This document shows positions 7,233 through 15,749 of a stretch of 64,000 nucleotides of DNA, piece after piece. The notes beneath the pieces are model-generated. The model worked only from the letters and a program-made list of their open reading frames with translations, was not told the origin of the DNA and made no database searches. Both the position numbers and the translations under genes were made by a program. The stretch comes from Pararhizobium sp. IMCC21322 (lineage in GTDB: Bacteria; Pseudomonadota; Alphaproteobacteria; Rhizobiales; GCA-2746425), in assembly GCF_030758295.1 (NCBI RefSeq), contig NZ_CP132335.1, forward strand, positions 3,510,412 to 3,574,411, in the 5' to 3' direction. Each line of letters starts with the position of its first letter. Position 1 is the stretch's first letter.

Positions 7233-8701
7233 GACTGCCACCCGTCATACTGGGGCAGTACAACCTTGTAGTCGGGCGGCAATATCTTTCCGCCTTCGTT
7301 CGGATTGCCTGACAAATCAGCGGAAAGGGGGAAGAAGTTATTCTGCCGCACTTTCTTGCAATGGAGAGTGGGTTGGCCCGGAATGAATATAATTTGCTGG
7401 TCAGCCGGAAGGCTTTGGAGTTGATCAGCGGTGAACAGGCGTTCTTTGCCTAAATTGATTGTTCTTGAAACGTCGGGTTTGCCCGAACTTTCGTTGATGC
7501 TGTAACTGACATTCTCAACATCACCGATGGCTTTTGAAATGGTCTCGGCTGCCTGGTTGGTAATTTGCAGATACTGGATGGCGCAATTATCTTCCAAAGT
7601 CGCAACTATTTTTACGCCATTTTGACGTTCCAAGTCGGCTTTTGATTGGGCCAGATACAAGACCTGCAATCCGAACGATCTAAAGATCGTGACATTCTTA
7701 ATGATGTCCTTGGCCGGAGTGTTTGCTACCTCATCGAAAATCAAAATCGTGCGCCCACACTCGCCGGACATTTGGGCATTCAAAAAGGCGTTGAAAGTCA
7801 GCCCATAATAAATACTGAGGTTGGCGGCATTTCTGGCATTTTGGCAGACACATACAATGTAGTTTTCTTTCAGCAATTGCTCATGGGTGATGTCCGCATC
7901 CTGTCCAATTTCGTGGAGGGGCCCGCCTTCCATGAAGATCGAGAAGGCCGAGAGCGCTGCCAAAATATGCTGGCTGTAATGCTCCGGATTATCGGCGTGC
8001 ATTTGCAGTATTTGTCTGGCGCGGTTTTTGGTCAGCGGCGTGCCTTCTTCCGCTTCAATCTCGAGCGCGCTGTGCCATAGATCAGGATCAGCAATCAGGC
8101 TGGCTATTCCGCCCGGTGTGGCGTTATCGGGGCTGTGTGCCAGCAGGATTAATATCGCAACGATAACAAGCTCTCTTGGTGATTGCCGAAAATAGAAATT
8201 GCGGGGTTCGTTATCGGGCTCGTTTATAAAAACCTTGCTGACACTCTCAATTTCCAGCATCAGATTGGGCGAGTTTTCGCGGTGGGCAGCAATCAAATTG
8301 CTAAACGGATTGACGCGCACACGATGAGGATAGGCCTTGCCCATCGACCCGCTATCATCAATGACCGCAAAATTGCGCCCGTATTTCAGGCACAAATCTG
8401 CGATCTGGTAGGCCACTTCCGGCTTCACATCGTTGATGATCTGCCCCCGTGTGCTATCTGCCAGCAAAGTCAAAATCGCCGATATCGTGACACAAGTGGT
8501 CTTGCCTGATCCTGCGCCACCATAGACGAGCCAGGACAGGGTGGTGTTCGGCTCATAGATAGGTGTTTCACCCTCAAGGGTGAGGCCGATCACTCGGCGG
8601 ATTTCCCGGTTTTCAGCGGCGATCTTCCGCACATCTTTGCGGGTCAGTCCAAACGGGTTTTTAAGATGTCGGAGAACATTTTTGAGGGGCTTTCGCATCA
8701 C
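7229..8701 (-). CDS. type IV coupling protein (VirD4/TraG-like ATPase), no TM domain
   Basis: This 490-residue ATPase resembles the cytosolic part of VirD4/TraG coupling proteins, which bring the relaxase-bound DNA strand to the secretion channel. Seen: Walker A GGAGSGKTT (about residue 61), a following DVKPE segment, the IDDSGSMG and RVNPFSNL strands, and Walker B TILIFDEVAN. The usual two N-terminal membrane helices are missing. The gene upstream, overlapping by ATGA, encodes a two-helix membrane protein of about 100 residues that could supply them. It is in an operon of at least seven overlapping genes (11801 to 6987). No pilus genes are seen, so transfer would need a helper system. Confidence 0.8.
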   Translation of the reverse strand: MMRKPLKNVLRHLKNPFGLTRKDVRKIAAENREIRRVIGLTLEGETPIYEPNTTLSWLVYGGAGSGKTTCVTISAILTLLADSTRGQIINDVKPEVAYQIADLCLKYGRNFAVIDDSGSMGKAYPHRVRVNPFSNLIAAHRENSPNLMLEIESVSKVFINEPDNEPRNFYFRQSPRELVIVAILILLAHSPDNATPGGIASLIADPDLWHSALEIEAEEGTPLTKNRARQILQMHADNPEHYSQHILAALSAFSIFMEGGPLHEIGQDADITHEQLLKENYIVCVCQNARNAANLSIYYGLTFNAFLNAQMSGECGRTILIFDEVANTPAKDIIKNVTIFRSFGLQVLYLAQSKADLERQNGVKIVATLEDNCAIQYLQITNQAAETISKAIGDVENVSYSINESSGKPDVSRTINLGKERLFTADQLQSLPADQQIIFIPGQPTLHCKKVRQNNFFPLSADLSGNPNEGGKILPPDYKVVLPQYDGWQS

Positions 8702-8997
8702 AGCATCCCCGCTTTTTCAAGATCTTCGCGGCTGGCAAGTTTGGCATTGTGGGGCGCTGGCCGGGTAAGCATGTCGTCCCGAACGGCGTCATTCTGCCGT
8801 AATTTAAGGGCTGCTGAAATTGCCTTGCCAATCAATCCGGCAGCGGAGAGAAAACAGCAGATGCTTAAAAAGCCGAACGCCCACCAGTGCGGATCAGTGG
8901 GGTACACAACGTAACCCACAAAGATCAAAAAACAGCCATAGGCAATCATCAGATTGATCTTTGCAACGTCGCGCCATGAGCTATTGAGTTCTTGCAT
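8698..8997 (-). CDS. two-helix membrane protein, partner of coupling ATPase
   Basis: I start it at the ATG at 8997 (MQELNSSW...), preceded by an AGGAG site; an in-frame extension upstream is unlikely. The 99-residue product has two hydrophobic helices (INLMIAYGCFLIFVGYVVY and WWAFGFLSICCFLSAAGLIG), then a basic, charged C-terminal tail. The stop overlaps the coupling ATPase start (ATGA). Its size and topology match the N-terminal membrane part of a normal TraG/VirD4 protein, so it may be that domain as a separate gene; this is an inference from order and topology. Confidence 0.65.
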   Translation of the reverse strand: MQELNSSWRDVAKINLMIAYGCFLIFVGYVVYPTDPHWWAFGFLSICCFLSAAGLIGKAISAALKLRQNDAVRDDMLTRPAPHNAKLASREDLEKAGML

Positions 8998-9367
8998 GTG
9001 AGGCTCCTTTTTTCGCTGCGGCGATGCGCGACATGACCTCATCCCGCTTGCGATCAAGCGTCTTATAATCGCCCCAGACGACGTTTCCCTGCTTTGCTGA
9101 AATGAGCTCGCGCGAGATGAATTTCAGTTGGCCGACCTGAAATCCGGCAAAGACGGAAATTGCCGTAACGCTTGCTATTGTGATGATTTCGACGGGGTAC
9201 AAGAGATCACTAAAGGCGACCACAAAACCAATCGAAGCAACCCCGAAGAAAGCAAATGCAAAGCGGAATGGCCGATCCGTATCCACGTGATCCAGGCTTG
9301 AAATGGAATAGCTTGTCCGATGCGTTTTGACGGTATCGGACCCGATGCGCACATACCCCAAAATCAT
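8981..9367 (-). CDS. membrane protein of the mobilization operon
   Basis: I start it at 9367 (MILGYVRIG...), which overlaps the stop of the upstream gene as ATGA. The product has 128 residues: a soluble head, two membrane helices around residues 40-85 (FRFAFAFFGVASIGFVVAF and VEIITIASVTAISVFAG), and a charged C-terminal tail with a basic DYKTLDRKRDEVMSRIAAAKKG segment. Its end overlaps the next gene by 17 bases. No family is recognised. Tight coupling points to a membrane complex with its neighbours. Confidence 0.62.
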   Translation of the reverse strand: MILGYVRIGSDTVKTHRTSYSISSLDHVDTDRPFRFAFAFFGVASIGFVVAFSDLLYPVEIITIASVTAISVFAGFQVGQLKFISRELISAKQGNVVWGDYKTLDRKRDEVMSRIAAAKKGASHARTQ

Positions 9368-9897
9368 TGAAACCTCCCGGCGCAAACGGGAGAGGACAAA
9401 GCCGCAAAAAGCTCTGCGTCCAGATTGCGGATTTTAGACGCAGTAATGAGCCGTGCCGAGCCGGCGTAGAGCGCCCATGGCACGCGGTCTTCCAGTTGGA
9501 CGTTAACAGCGCATTTGCAGGATGATGAGGCGTGTGCCGCCGCATTTTTGAGGCGCGCGTTATATGCGTCTTTCAGTTTTTGATTTTGTTTTTCGATCTG
9601 CCCCGCCAGCGGGTTCTGAAACAGAGGTTCCATGATATTACAAAGCTGCTTGCCATCCGGCCCCGCGAAAATTCCGACAATGCTATTGCAATCCGGGGTT
9701 GGAACAGGCGTTTGTAGATCTGGTGCATCTTGCTTCGCCGCCAGAACAAGAGCTTGTTCACAGCGCGGCAAAAATCCGGACTTTTCGATTGTGCGTGCGC
9801 CAATAGTCTGTCCGCCGATAAAGAGGGCAAACACCCCATATGCAACACCCGTCAAAACCAAACCCCCGCCGCCGGGAAGTGTGTTCAGATCAAACAT
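9364..9897 (-). CDS. membrane-anchored, Cys-containing hypothetical protein
   Basis: The 177-residue product has a membrane segment near the N-terminus (GGGLVLTGVAYGVFALFIGG) and a large part that is probably periplasmic, with cysteines at CEQ, DCNS, LCNIM, CKCAV and VCAG that could form disulfides. No domain is named. It sits between two overlapping membrane-protein genes of the coupling-protein operon. A role in the transfer apparatus is inferred from position only. Confidence 0.6.
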   Translation of the reverse strand: MFDLNTLPGGGGLVLTGVAYGVFALFIGGQTIGARTIEKSGFLPRCEQALVLAAKQDAPDLQTPVPTPDCNSIVGIFAGPDGKQLCNIMEPLFQNPLAGQIEKQNQKLKDAYNARLKNAAAHASSSCKCAVNVQLEDRVPWALYAGSARLITASKIRNLDAELFAALSSPVCAGRFQ

Positions 9898-10485
9898 TTA
9901 TTGCTCCTGTTTCTTTGCGCCTATTTCCACTTTGCCGAAACGACAGTGAGAAAAAGCGGCAGCACCTAAGGCATCACGCGTGACGCCAAGCGCGGTAATT
10001 TCCGATTGGGGAATGCTGGTGAGGTCGGCATAAACGGGGGTGGCAACAGAGTTCTTATTGGCAAGATCGATGCGACGCGTGACCGTTCCTGTGCCGTAAT
10101 TTACGTAGCACCACTGTCTTTGAATTTTGCCATCGACGACATCATGCGCGGTGGCAAAGGATGTGCCGGTTATGATGACCAGACCGCTATCATTCCATTT
10201 TACTTTCTGAAAAAATGAAATGTCTTCTGCATGCGCCAAGGCGTCAGCAAGTTGTTCAATTTCCGGCGCAGGGCGTAATTTCTCGTCCGTCACCCAATCG
10301 CCAAACCAGGCATATTTAAATTGCTCGAATTTAAGCCGGGCCTCAAAATGCTTGGCGTCCGCAAAGATAATCACCGCAAATATAAATACGGCAAAAGCCC
10401 CAAGCCCGATAATAACGACGGACTGGCCTGCGCGTAAAAGCGCAGACCGTCCTTTCCTTGTCTGTTTCACGGAATGCTCAGCCAT
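9898..10485 (-). CDS. single-span membrane protein with periplasmic domain
   Basis: The ATG at 10485 shares one base with the stop of the upstream gene (TGATG). The 195-residue product has a basic head, one membrane helix (QSVVIIGLGAFAVFIFAVIIF) and a periplasmic domain of about 150 residues with mixed alpha/beta character and two cysteines. Nothing in it is recognised. It belongs to the overlapping operon around the coupling ATPase, where nearly every member is a membrane protein. Confidence 0.62.
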   Translation of the reverse strand: MAEHSVKQTRKGRSALLRAGQSVVIIGLGAFAVFIFAVIIFADAKHFEARLKFEQFKYAWFGDWVTDEKLRPAPEIEQLADALAHAEDISFFQKVKWNDSGLVIITGTSFATAHDVVDGKIQRQWCYVNYGTGTVTRRIDLANKNSVATPVYADLTSIPQSEITALGVTRDALGAAAFSHCRFGKVEIGAKKQEQ

Positions 10486-11801
10486 CACTCAGCCATCCCG
10501 TCAGGTGACAAACCATTCCCATGATCCTTGCGCGGACGCCCGGGTTTGCGCGAGGTCGGGGTATTTTTGGGGGATGTTGCAACCGGGATTGGCCTGTGAG
10601 GCGTCTGCCGCAGCGCCAGCAATTGCTCACGAAATTCGTCAACATCATCCCGGCGCTTAACAGTTGGGTTGATGCCATTTTCGGTAATGTACACATGATA
10701 CAGACGCGCATATGTGATAACAAACAGCATCAAAGGCAGGCCGATTTCCGCGCCATAAACCACAGCAGCGAAAGGCCAATAATAGGCAATGTAGCTGAGC
10801 ACATCAGCCAGAGAAGGACGGCTTGGAAACGGTGCAGACTGATCTGCTTTGCCCTCGATAGTTTCAAGAACCCGCTGCAATGCCTTACCATGGCCGTTTA
10901 AAACCGCATCAACATTGCGAGTGGCGATGGGGTGGCCTTGCAACTCAACAGACCCTTGAAGCTCATTGGCATAAGCCAGCAGAAGGCTTTTGGGGATGGC
11001 ATTATCGAGAATTGCCCCCTCCGCCACGATCTGCGCATGGTTTTTTTGGAGAACGCTGCGCTTTTCGCGAAAACTCAATTCTTGGCTGTCTAATGTGCTC
11101 TGATACTCACCAAGCAATTTATTCATGCGTTCGAGAGATTCTTTGCGCGTAATTTCACCATCGGCCAAAATGTCGGAGATGTTTTGCGCGCGGGTGCTTT
11201 TCTCAATCAAAAGCCGAGTGACTGGCCCGGTGCCTGGCTGGCCGCTTTCGCTTAGTGATGCTGAAACGCGTTCACTTTCTGCATGTGCCGGTAAATCGCT
11301 TGTAATCGCAGATAGTACCGGGACCGTTTGTGTTGCCTGAATGGCCACTTCATTTTTGGCAGCAGCAGTAGCCGCCATACTGGCGTGATGTTCCTGAAGC
11401 TGGATTTCACCAACAGTATCCTGCACATTACCTGTGATGGTTGCCGATGAAATCGCAAAACCAATGGCGACAATCCCGACAATGCTTAAAAATTGCACTC
11501 CTTTGAAATTCAAGACACTGAGAACAGTCCCTCGCGTTATCGCAAGATGATTGATCGTATAGGCACAAACCACTGCAATGAGCGAAATAATCAGGCTCAA
11601 AAAAAGCGAGAGTGGCGTGGTGTCGCCAAGTATTTTGGACATGGCATTCCACAAAAGGGAAAATTGAAATATCCCTAGAGCTGCGAGCGATAATGTATTG
11701 AAACCAATGCCTGGCTTGTTCGGCAGTGCGAAATTTCCACCATTGTCCCCGGTTTCTGAAAAGGGATTTTCTTCTGCGTAGTCAGTCACGTTCCGTGTCA
11801 T
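10485..11801 (-). CDS. multi-span membrane protein with internal coiled coil
   Basis: The 438-residue product has about three N-terminal membrane helices (residues 35-125), then a long helical region of about 200 residues likely to form a coiled coil, then one or two more helices (SYIAYYWPFAAVVYGAEIGLPLMLFVITYA), and a basic tail with a KPGRPRKD AT-hook-like motif. It is the first gene of the coupling-protein operon. The design (membrane anchor, coiled coil, cytosolic DNA-binding-like tail) suits a scaffold for DNA transfer, but no homology is recognised. Confidence 0.62.
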   Translation of the reverse strand: MTRNVTDYAEENPFSETGDNGGNFALPNKPGIGFNTLSLAALGIFQFSLLWNAMSKILGDTTPLSLFLSLIISLIAVVCAYTINHLAITRGTVLSVLNFKGVQFLSIVGIVAIGFAISSATITGNVQDTVGEIQLQEHHASMAATAAAKNEVAIQATQTVPVLSAITSDLPAHAESERVSASLSESGQPGTGPVTRLLIEKSTRAQNISDILADGEITRKESLERMNKLLGEYQSTLDSQELSFREKRSVLQKNHAQIVAEGAILDNAIPKSLLLAYANELQGSVELQGHPIATRNVDAVLNGHGKALQRVLETIEGKADQSAPFPSRPSLADVLSYIAYYWPFAAVVYGAEIGLPLMLFVITYARLYHVYITENGINPTVKRRDDVDEFREQLLALRQTPHRPIPVATSPKNTPTSRKPGRPRKDHGNGLSPDGMAE

Positions 11802-11922
11802 GTCTTGCTCCAGAATTCAGGACGCAAAAATTCATTGCCGCAAACCGCGCGCATGAAAGCACCGCCCCGATTGTTGAGGTTGATAGGGTTTGGTTGATTG
11901 AATTAGGTAGGCCGAGAAGTGG

Positions 11923-12174
11923 TTAGACCAGAGTCCAGCCGATGCCCCGGCAGCCAGGACAAATAAAATATCTCCTCCAGCAACCCCGCCCCCTGCACAC
12001 AGGGCATGAAATTTGCTCAAGGGCACCCATGTCAAAATCCGCATCCACTAACGCAGTGGCAGAAATTTGGTCAAAGTCTTCCCAATCTATCGCCGGGAAT
12101 ACATCTGCATCAAAACTTGATACTGTTGGCCAGTATCGGGAGATATCCATGTCCATCTTAAAATGTTCCTTCAT
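11923..12174 (-). CDS. small protein with DnaJ-type zinc-binding motifs
   Basis: The 83-residue product has an acidic N-terminal half and a C-terminal CPVCRGRGC plus CPGCRGIG, the CxxCxGxG pattern of DnaJ zinc fingers. It probably binds one zinc ion. It lies upstream of the coupling-protein operon on the same strand (gap about 120 bp) and divergent from the gene at 12305. Function unknown. Confidence 0.55.
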   Translation of the reverse strand: MKEHFKMDMDISRYWPTVSSFDADVFPAIDWEDFDQISATALVDADFDMGALEQISCPVCRGRGCWRRYFICPGCRGIGWTLV

Positions 12175-12304
12175 ATTGGCTTTGCTGAACCCGCAGATGT
12201 TGACAAAACAATGCGGTCACCCCTCCCCATAAATTAGAAAACCGGGTATGTGAGTGGGGCGTCTTGGGGTAACGGGTAGTTGTGAGCGAAGGACGTTTTA
12301 GATA

Positions 12305-13117
12305 GTGAAGTCGTGGGTTATTGACTGGCAATCAGCCAATATTAGAGAACGCAAAATTCTCTATCGGTACACACGTGATCAAAAACGCAAATTACACATT
12401 GGATGGCTAGACGTCTTCCAAACCGCTTTGACGACTGCTGTCGGCAATGATTACGAAAACAATTTCCGCAAAGGGAAAATTTCCGGTGAGAGAGCGGCAG
12501 AGATATTTCAGTGGATTGCCGGACAGAGCCAGACGATTGCCGATCAAATAGAAGATGAAATTTTGCGTGCGCGAGAGAAGGATGACGAAAACGTAGAGCC
12601 GTCTGCCACATCATGGAACGAATTATTACAACAGCAAGGTCGTTTTGAGAATATCGAGGTTTATCGTCATACACCCGAACTGAACATCGTGCGTTTTGCA
12701 AACCCGCAACCACTCAGCGATTTACGCCTGCGATTGACAGACGAATTCCATTTCGAGGTCACACTTGAGGCACCAGGAACATTGGGTGTTCTACAGGGAT
12801 ATAAATCAGATTGGTATCTGTTACCGATCCTGCGAAATGGACATGTTTTAAAGATTACAACTGCGGGTAAAGTCACTATTCCGGAACGCGATAAGGATGG
12901 GGGTATCGACCCACTGAGCGAAGACGAAGATGAAGGCAAGCACCGCTTCGTCTTTCTCTGGAGCGCTGAAAACAATATTTTTTTACCTTGGCACAAATGG
13001 CCATTTGACAGACCCATTTTACGAAGGCAGCTGGATGAATTCGCGCGGAATTTGTTTTTTTCTCCGAACGCTGATTGGCTGATCTATCGATGCAATCTCC
13101 TGATTGGAAAATCATAA
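12305..13117 (+). CDS. hypothetical protein, partner of the metalloprotease
   Basis: The 270-residue protein starts at GTG. It has a basic N-terminal third, a middle acidic linker, and a C-terminal half that looks beta-rich (LRLRLTDEFHFEVTLEAPGTLGVLQGY). No family is recognised. Its end overlaps the metalloprotease gene by 14 bases, so the two are made together. It may be the substrate, inhibitor or sensor of that protease, which is inference. The base composition is somewhat AT-richer than the ParB-like gene nearby. Confidence 0.65.
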   Translation: MKSWVIDWQSANIRERKILYRYTRDQKRKLHIGWLDVFQTALTTAVGNDYENNFRKGKISGERAAEIFQWIAGQSQTIADQIEDEILRAREKDDENVEPSATSWNELLQQQGRFENIEVYRHTPELNIVRFANPQPLSDLRLRLTDEFHFEVTLEAPGTLGVLQGYKSDWYLLPILRNGHVLKITTAGKVTIPERDKDGGIDPLSEDEDEGKHRFVFLWSAENNIFLPWHKWPFDRPILRRQLDEFARNLFFSPNADWLIYRCNLLIGKS

Positions 13118-14165
13118 TAACAACGCGTATGGATTTAGAACGTTCATGACAGGCGTATCTTTGTTTCAAACATTGTGTGATGAGGTTATCACTGACCTTA
13201 GAAATTATGCAGTGGAACTGGAAAACGAAATTAATTTTCCTGAGTCTGCACATCTCGCTGTCAATATTTCTGATTCAGATCAGGCAAGTGCCTCGGCGTC
13301 ATGGAACGCAACAGACGGTTGCTACCAAATCACACTTGACCGCGCCCTTTGTGTTTGGGCATTTGATGTTGCGGTAAATTCCAGCATACACATAGACAGC
13401 GATTTCAATTCGAATGTATCACATCGGCTGAACTTATCCGATTACAGCCGAAAGTGGTCTATCGATGAGATAAACAGGAAATCTCGTTTGGCAGAACAGA
13501 GACTGCCGCCACATCAAAACGGAGTGTGTCACTATTTGTTTGGCACTGTCTGTCTCGTGATATTCTGCCATGAGCTGGCACATATTTTCAGCGGCCATGT
13601 GGACTATCTCAAATCTCGCCGGAAATCCGATTGCGTTCTAATTGACGAGTTGAACATTGCACGGCAATCAGAGAAAGCCACTGGTTTGCCATTGAGATTT
13701 TTGGAATTTGAAGCTGATTATACTGGCGCGCGCTGGCTTGTTGAATTGGCTGGCGGGAAACGGTTTTGTCCCAGACTATGGCGTGGTTACACCGTTCAAC
13801 AAAATCTTGTTATGGGCCTCTGGGCCTTCGTGCTTTTCACGATTTCACTGACAGAAGCAGTCAGTCATTCCGGCTATAAACCCGGTCAATATCCAGAGCC
13901 GATGCTCCGATTCACAACAGCAGTTTCTGCAATGAACGGCATATGGAACAAACAGGTTCCAAATGCCGAGTTTCAAGAAGAAATCTTCCTGCCTGTAGCC
14001 GATTTGTTACAAGCCTTTGAATCTCTTTATCCGGCAATCGATCATGCCAGGGATTTTGCTGACGCAAATTGGGCGAATGCAATGAAATACAAAGCAGCAA
14101 AACTTGCTACCGATCACAAGCAGATGGCGCTCAAACTTGATCCTTACCGGCTCAATTTTATTTGA
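13104..14165 (+). CDS. HExxH zinc metalloprotease-like protein
   Basis: The 353-residue protein has a HELAH zinc motif at about 156-160 inside a hydrophobic helix (CLVIFCHELAHIFSGH) and, 41 residues later, EFEAD (201-205), which would give the third zinc ligand and aspartate as in M48-like gluzincins. A further hydrophobic helix follows (LVMGLWAFVLFTISLTEAV). The start is TTG at 13104 inside the preceding gene; an ATG at 13146 is the alternative. It forms a two-gene unit with 12305-13117 and sits among transfer and antirestriction genes. A stress, toxin or defence role is possible but unproven. Confidence 0.7.
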   Translation: MENHNNNAYGFRTFMTGVSLFQTLCDEVITDLRNYAVELENEINFPESAHLAVNISDSDQASASASWNATDGCYQITLDRALCVWAFDVAVNSSIHIDSDFNSNVSHRLNLSDYSRKWSIDEINRKSRLAEQRLPPHQNGVCHYLFGTVCLVIFCHELAHIFSGHVDYLKSRRKSDCVLIDELNIARQSEKATGLPLRFLEFEADYTGARWLVELAGGKRFCPRLWRGYTVQQNLVMGLWAFVLFTISLTEAVSHSGYKPGQYPEPMLRFTTAVSAMNGIWNKQVPNAEFQEEIFLPVADLLQAFESLYPAIDHARDFADANWANAMKYKAAKLATDHKQMALKLDPYRLNFI

Positions 14166-14827
14166 GTCTATTGTCTCAGCGTAAATGTGTGGCTGTCCGG
14201 GCGGGCTCTATTTCACTAGGCGCGTACCTTGCCAAGCGAATCCGAACCAGCAAAGCTGTTTCGTCCCATTCGGGTAACAATCCCTGACAGAAGAAGACCA
14301 AATAGCCAGCGCTCCAAGGGTGGTCTCGGTCCCGCGGCTTCGTGCCGCTCCTGCGGGAACACCGGGAACCTTGGCTTACCGATCGACGCGTCCCGCCACC
14401 TCAAATGTGGCTCCTGGCAGTCTTCATTTTATGGTGCCGTCGTTGACGGCGTTTCTAAGGACTGTTGGAGGCGGCATATGTGCCGCCGCTTATAGTGATG
14501 CCCGGCACACCGGACATGGAAACCCTAGGCCAGCTTACACCGACACAAAACACCTGATCCAATAGCCTAAATCCTCCGGCCCGCTCCATTCACCTCATTG
14601 CATTCGGCTCCCGTGTTGTCGGATCGGCTGGCGAGCAGCCGCCGCAAGCGGTGAGGCTTTGGGGCGTTTTGCTTTCGGCACAACCGTCCAAAGAGACGTC
14701 GTCCCCGATAAATCGGAGGCGGCTTTTTTCGTTTTTGGACGCTCGCCGCGAGCAAGGTTTCATGTTCGGGGTAGACAGAAGAAAGTCTGAAAACCTCGTT
14801 TTTGAAAACCAACAATGCGAGGATAAA
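14166..14827. other. hairpin-rich non-coding region upstream of ardA
   Basis: About 660 bp without a convincing gene. It holds a perfect 7-bp stem with a TATG loop (14470-14487), a nested hairpin near 14332-14360 (CCCGC...GCGGG around GGC/GCC), and a CCGAT/ATCGG stem followed by TTTTTT near 14708-14734. Such density is typical of plasmid leading regions, single-stranded promoters or origins of transfer. I cannot point to a nic site. Confidence 0.55.
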
Positions 14828-15337
14828 ATGACCCTGATATTTTATGCACAACCCTATGATATTTCTGCCGAAGGCTTTTACTTTCGATCTGTCGATGAGT
14901 ATGAGCGCCAAGCGTCAATCTTACGAAACAGCCACGGCCAAAAGGTCGAGGAATTTGAAATTCAATTCATTGACGGCGAGACTATTGACTGTGAGCTTGC
15001 CAAAGTCTGGGGCTTAAACCAAACAGTGATTGAGCCGTTCATAGAGGCGGTTGATGACTGGAACACCGACCAGAAAATCCGCTTCATTATTGCGGTTGGA
15101 GAATGTGGTTATTCCCACTCTCAACTTAGCGACGATCCCGAAGATATTGAAATCGACATTTACGAACTCGATAGCCTGAAAGAGTTGGCATATCAGTTTG
15201 TAGAAGAAGGACTGTTTGGCGACATCCCTGAACGCCTCCAGCACTATCTGAATTATGACGCTATCGCTCGCGATTTGGGTGCCGATTACAGCGAAACAAC
15301 AATCAACAGCACGAACTTTGTTTACAGGTGCGCGTGA
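14828..15337 (+). CDS. ardA: antirestriction protein ArdA
   Basis: The 169-residue acidic protein has the ArdA family C-terminal signature: IYELDSLKELAYQFVEEG, then the LFGDIPERLQHYLNYDAIARDLG segment. ArdA mimics DNA and blocks type I restriction enzymes when a mobile element enters a new host. I start at the ATG at 14828 (MTLIFYAQPYD), which has a GAGG site 6-9 bases upstream; an open extension upstream is not protein-like. It overlaps the next gene by TGATG. Position after a hairpin-rich region and before a ParB-like gene suits a leading region expressed early after transfer. Confidence 0.88.
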   Translation: MTLIFYAQPYDISAEGFYFRSVDEYERQASILRNSHGQKVEEFEIQFIDGETIDCELAKVWGLNQTVIEPFIEAVDDWNTDQKIRFIIAVGECGYSHSQLSDDPEDIEIDIYELDSLKELAYQFVEEGLFGDIPERLQHYLNYDAIARDLGADYSETTINSTNFVYRCA

Positions 15338-15654
15338 TGGCAAATCCATATCGAAAGTATCAAGGTTTTGGGCTTCGTGTTCATAGAGCGGAAACGGCAT
15401 TTAAAAAGCTGGCACTTGACCATTTTGCAGACATTTACACACGCGGCTTCGACAATTGTTTTGAAATGTATGACGGAGATGCAGTTGTTTGGGCGCTCAT
15501 GGATAAAGCATCCAAAGAACCAGACCAATATGGGCAAAACCTTCTGACCGAGGGTATTCAGCACATGTTTAACCGAACCTTGGCGGGGCAAAAATACCCT
15601 GAAGCTTGGCTGAAAATATATCGAGCAAAACCTGAACAAAATTCATTTCTGTGA
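15337..15654 (+). CDS. hypothetical protein downstream of ardA
   Basis: The ATG at 15337 shares a base with the ardA stop (TGATG), so translation is coupled. The 105-residue product (MANPYRKYQGF...) is mixed alpha/beta with no recognised domain. It ends just before a long hairpin at 15655. As a partner of ArdA in the leading region it may also protect incoming DNA, which is inference. Confidence 0.65.
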   Translation: MANPYRKYQGFGLRVHRAETAFKKLALDHFADIYTRGFDNCFEMYDGDAVVWALMDKASKEPDQYGQNLLTEGIQHMFNRTLAGQKYPEAWLKIYRAKPEQNSFL

Positions 15655-15712
15655 GTGATTGCATCACAGGAAAGCGTGACCCCATGCGCACGCTTTCCGC
15701 TGATGCAATCAC
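15655..15712. promoter_or_regulatory. 58-nt hairpin upstream of the ParB-like gene
   Basis: Left arm GTGATTGCATCA then GGAAAGCGTG; right arm CACGCTTTCC then TGATGCAATCAC. The arms pair perfectly apart from a 2+2-base internal loop, and the top loop has 10 bases. There is no T-run, so it is not a standard terminator. It could be an mRNA control element, a ParB-like binding site or a single-stranded promoter. Confidence 0.7.
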
Positions 15713-15749
15713 GCATCATTTTATCCATTTATTGAAAAGGAAAACTATC

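Noticed and set aside
7229-11801. Full type IV secretion system
   Set aside because: Only the coupling ATPase is recognisable; no VirB4, VirB8-11 or pilin-like sequences were found in the window.
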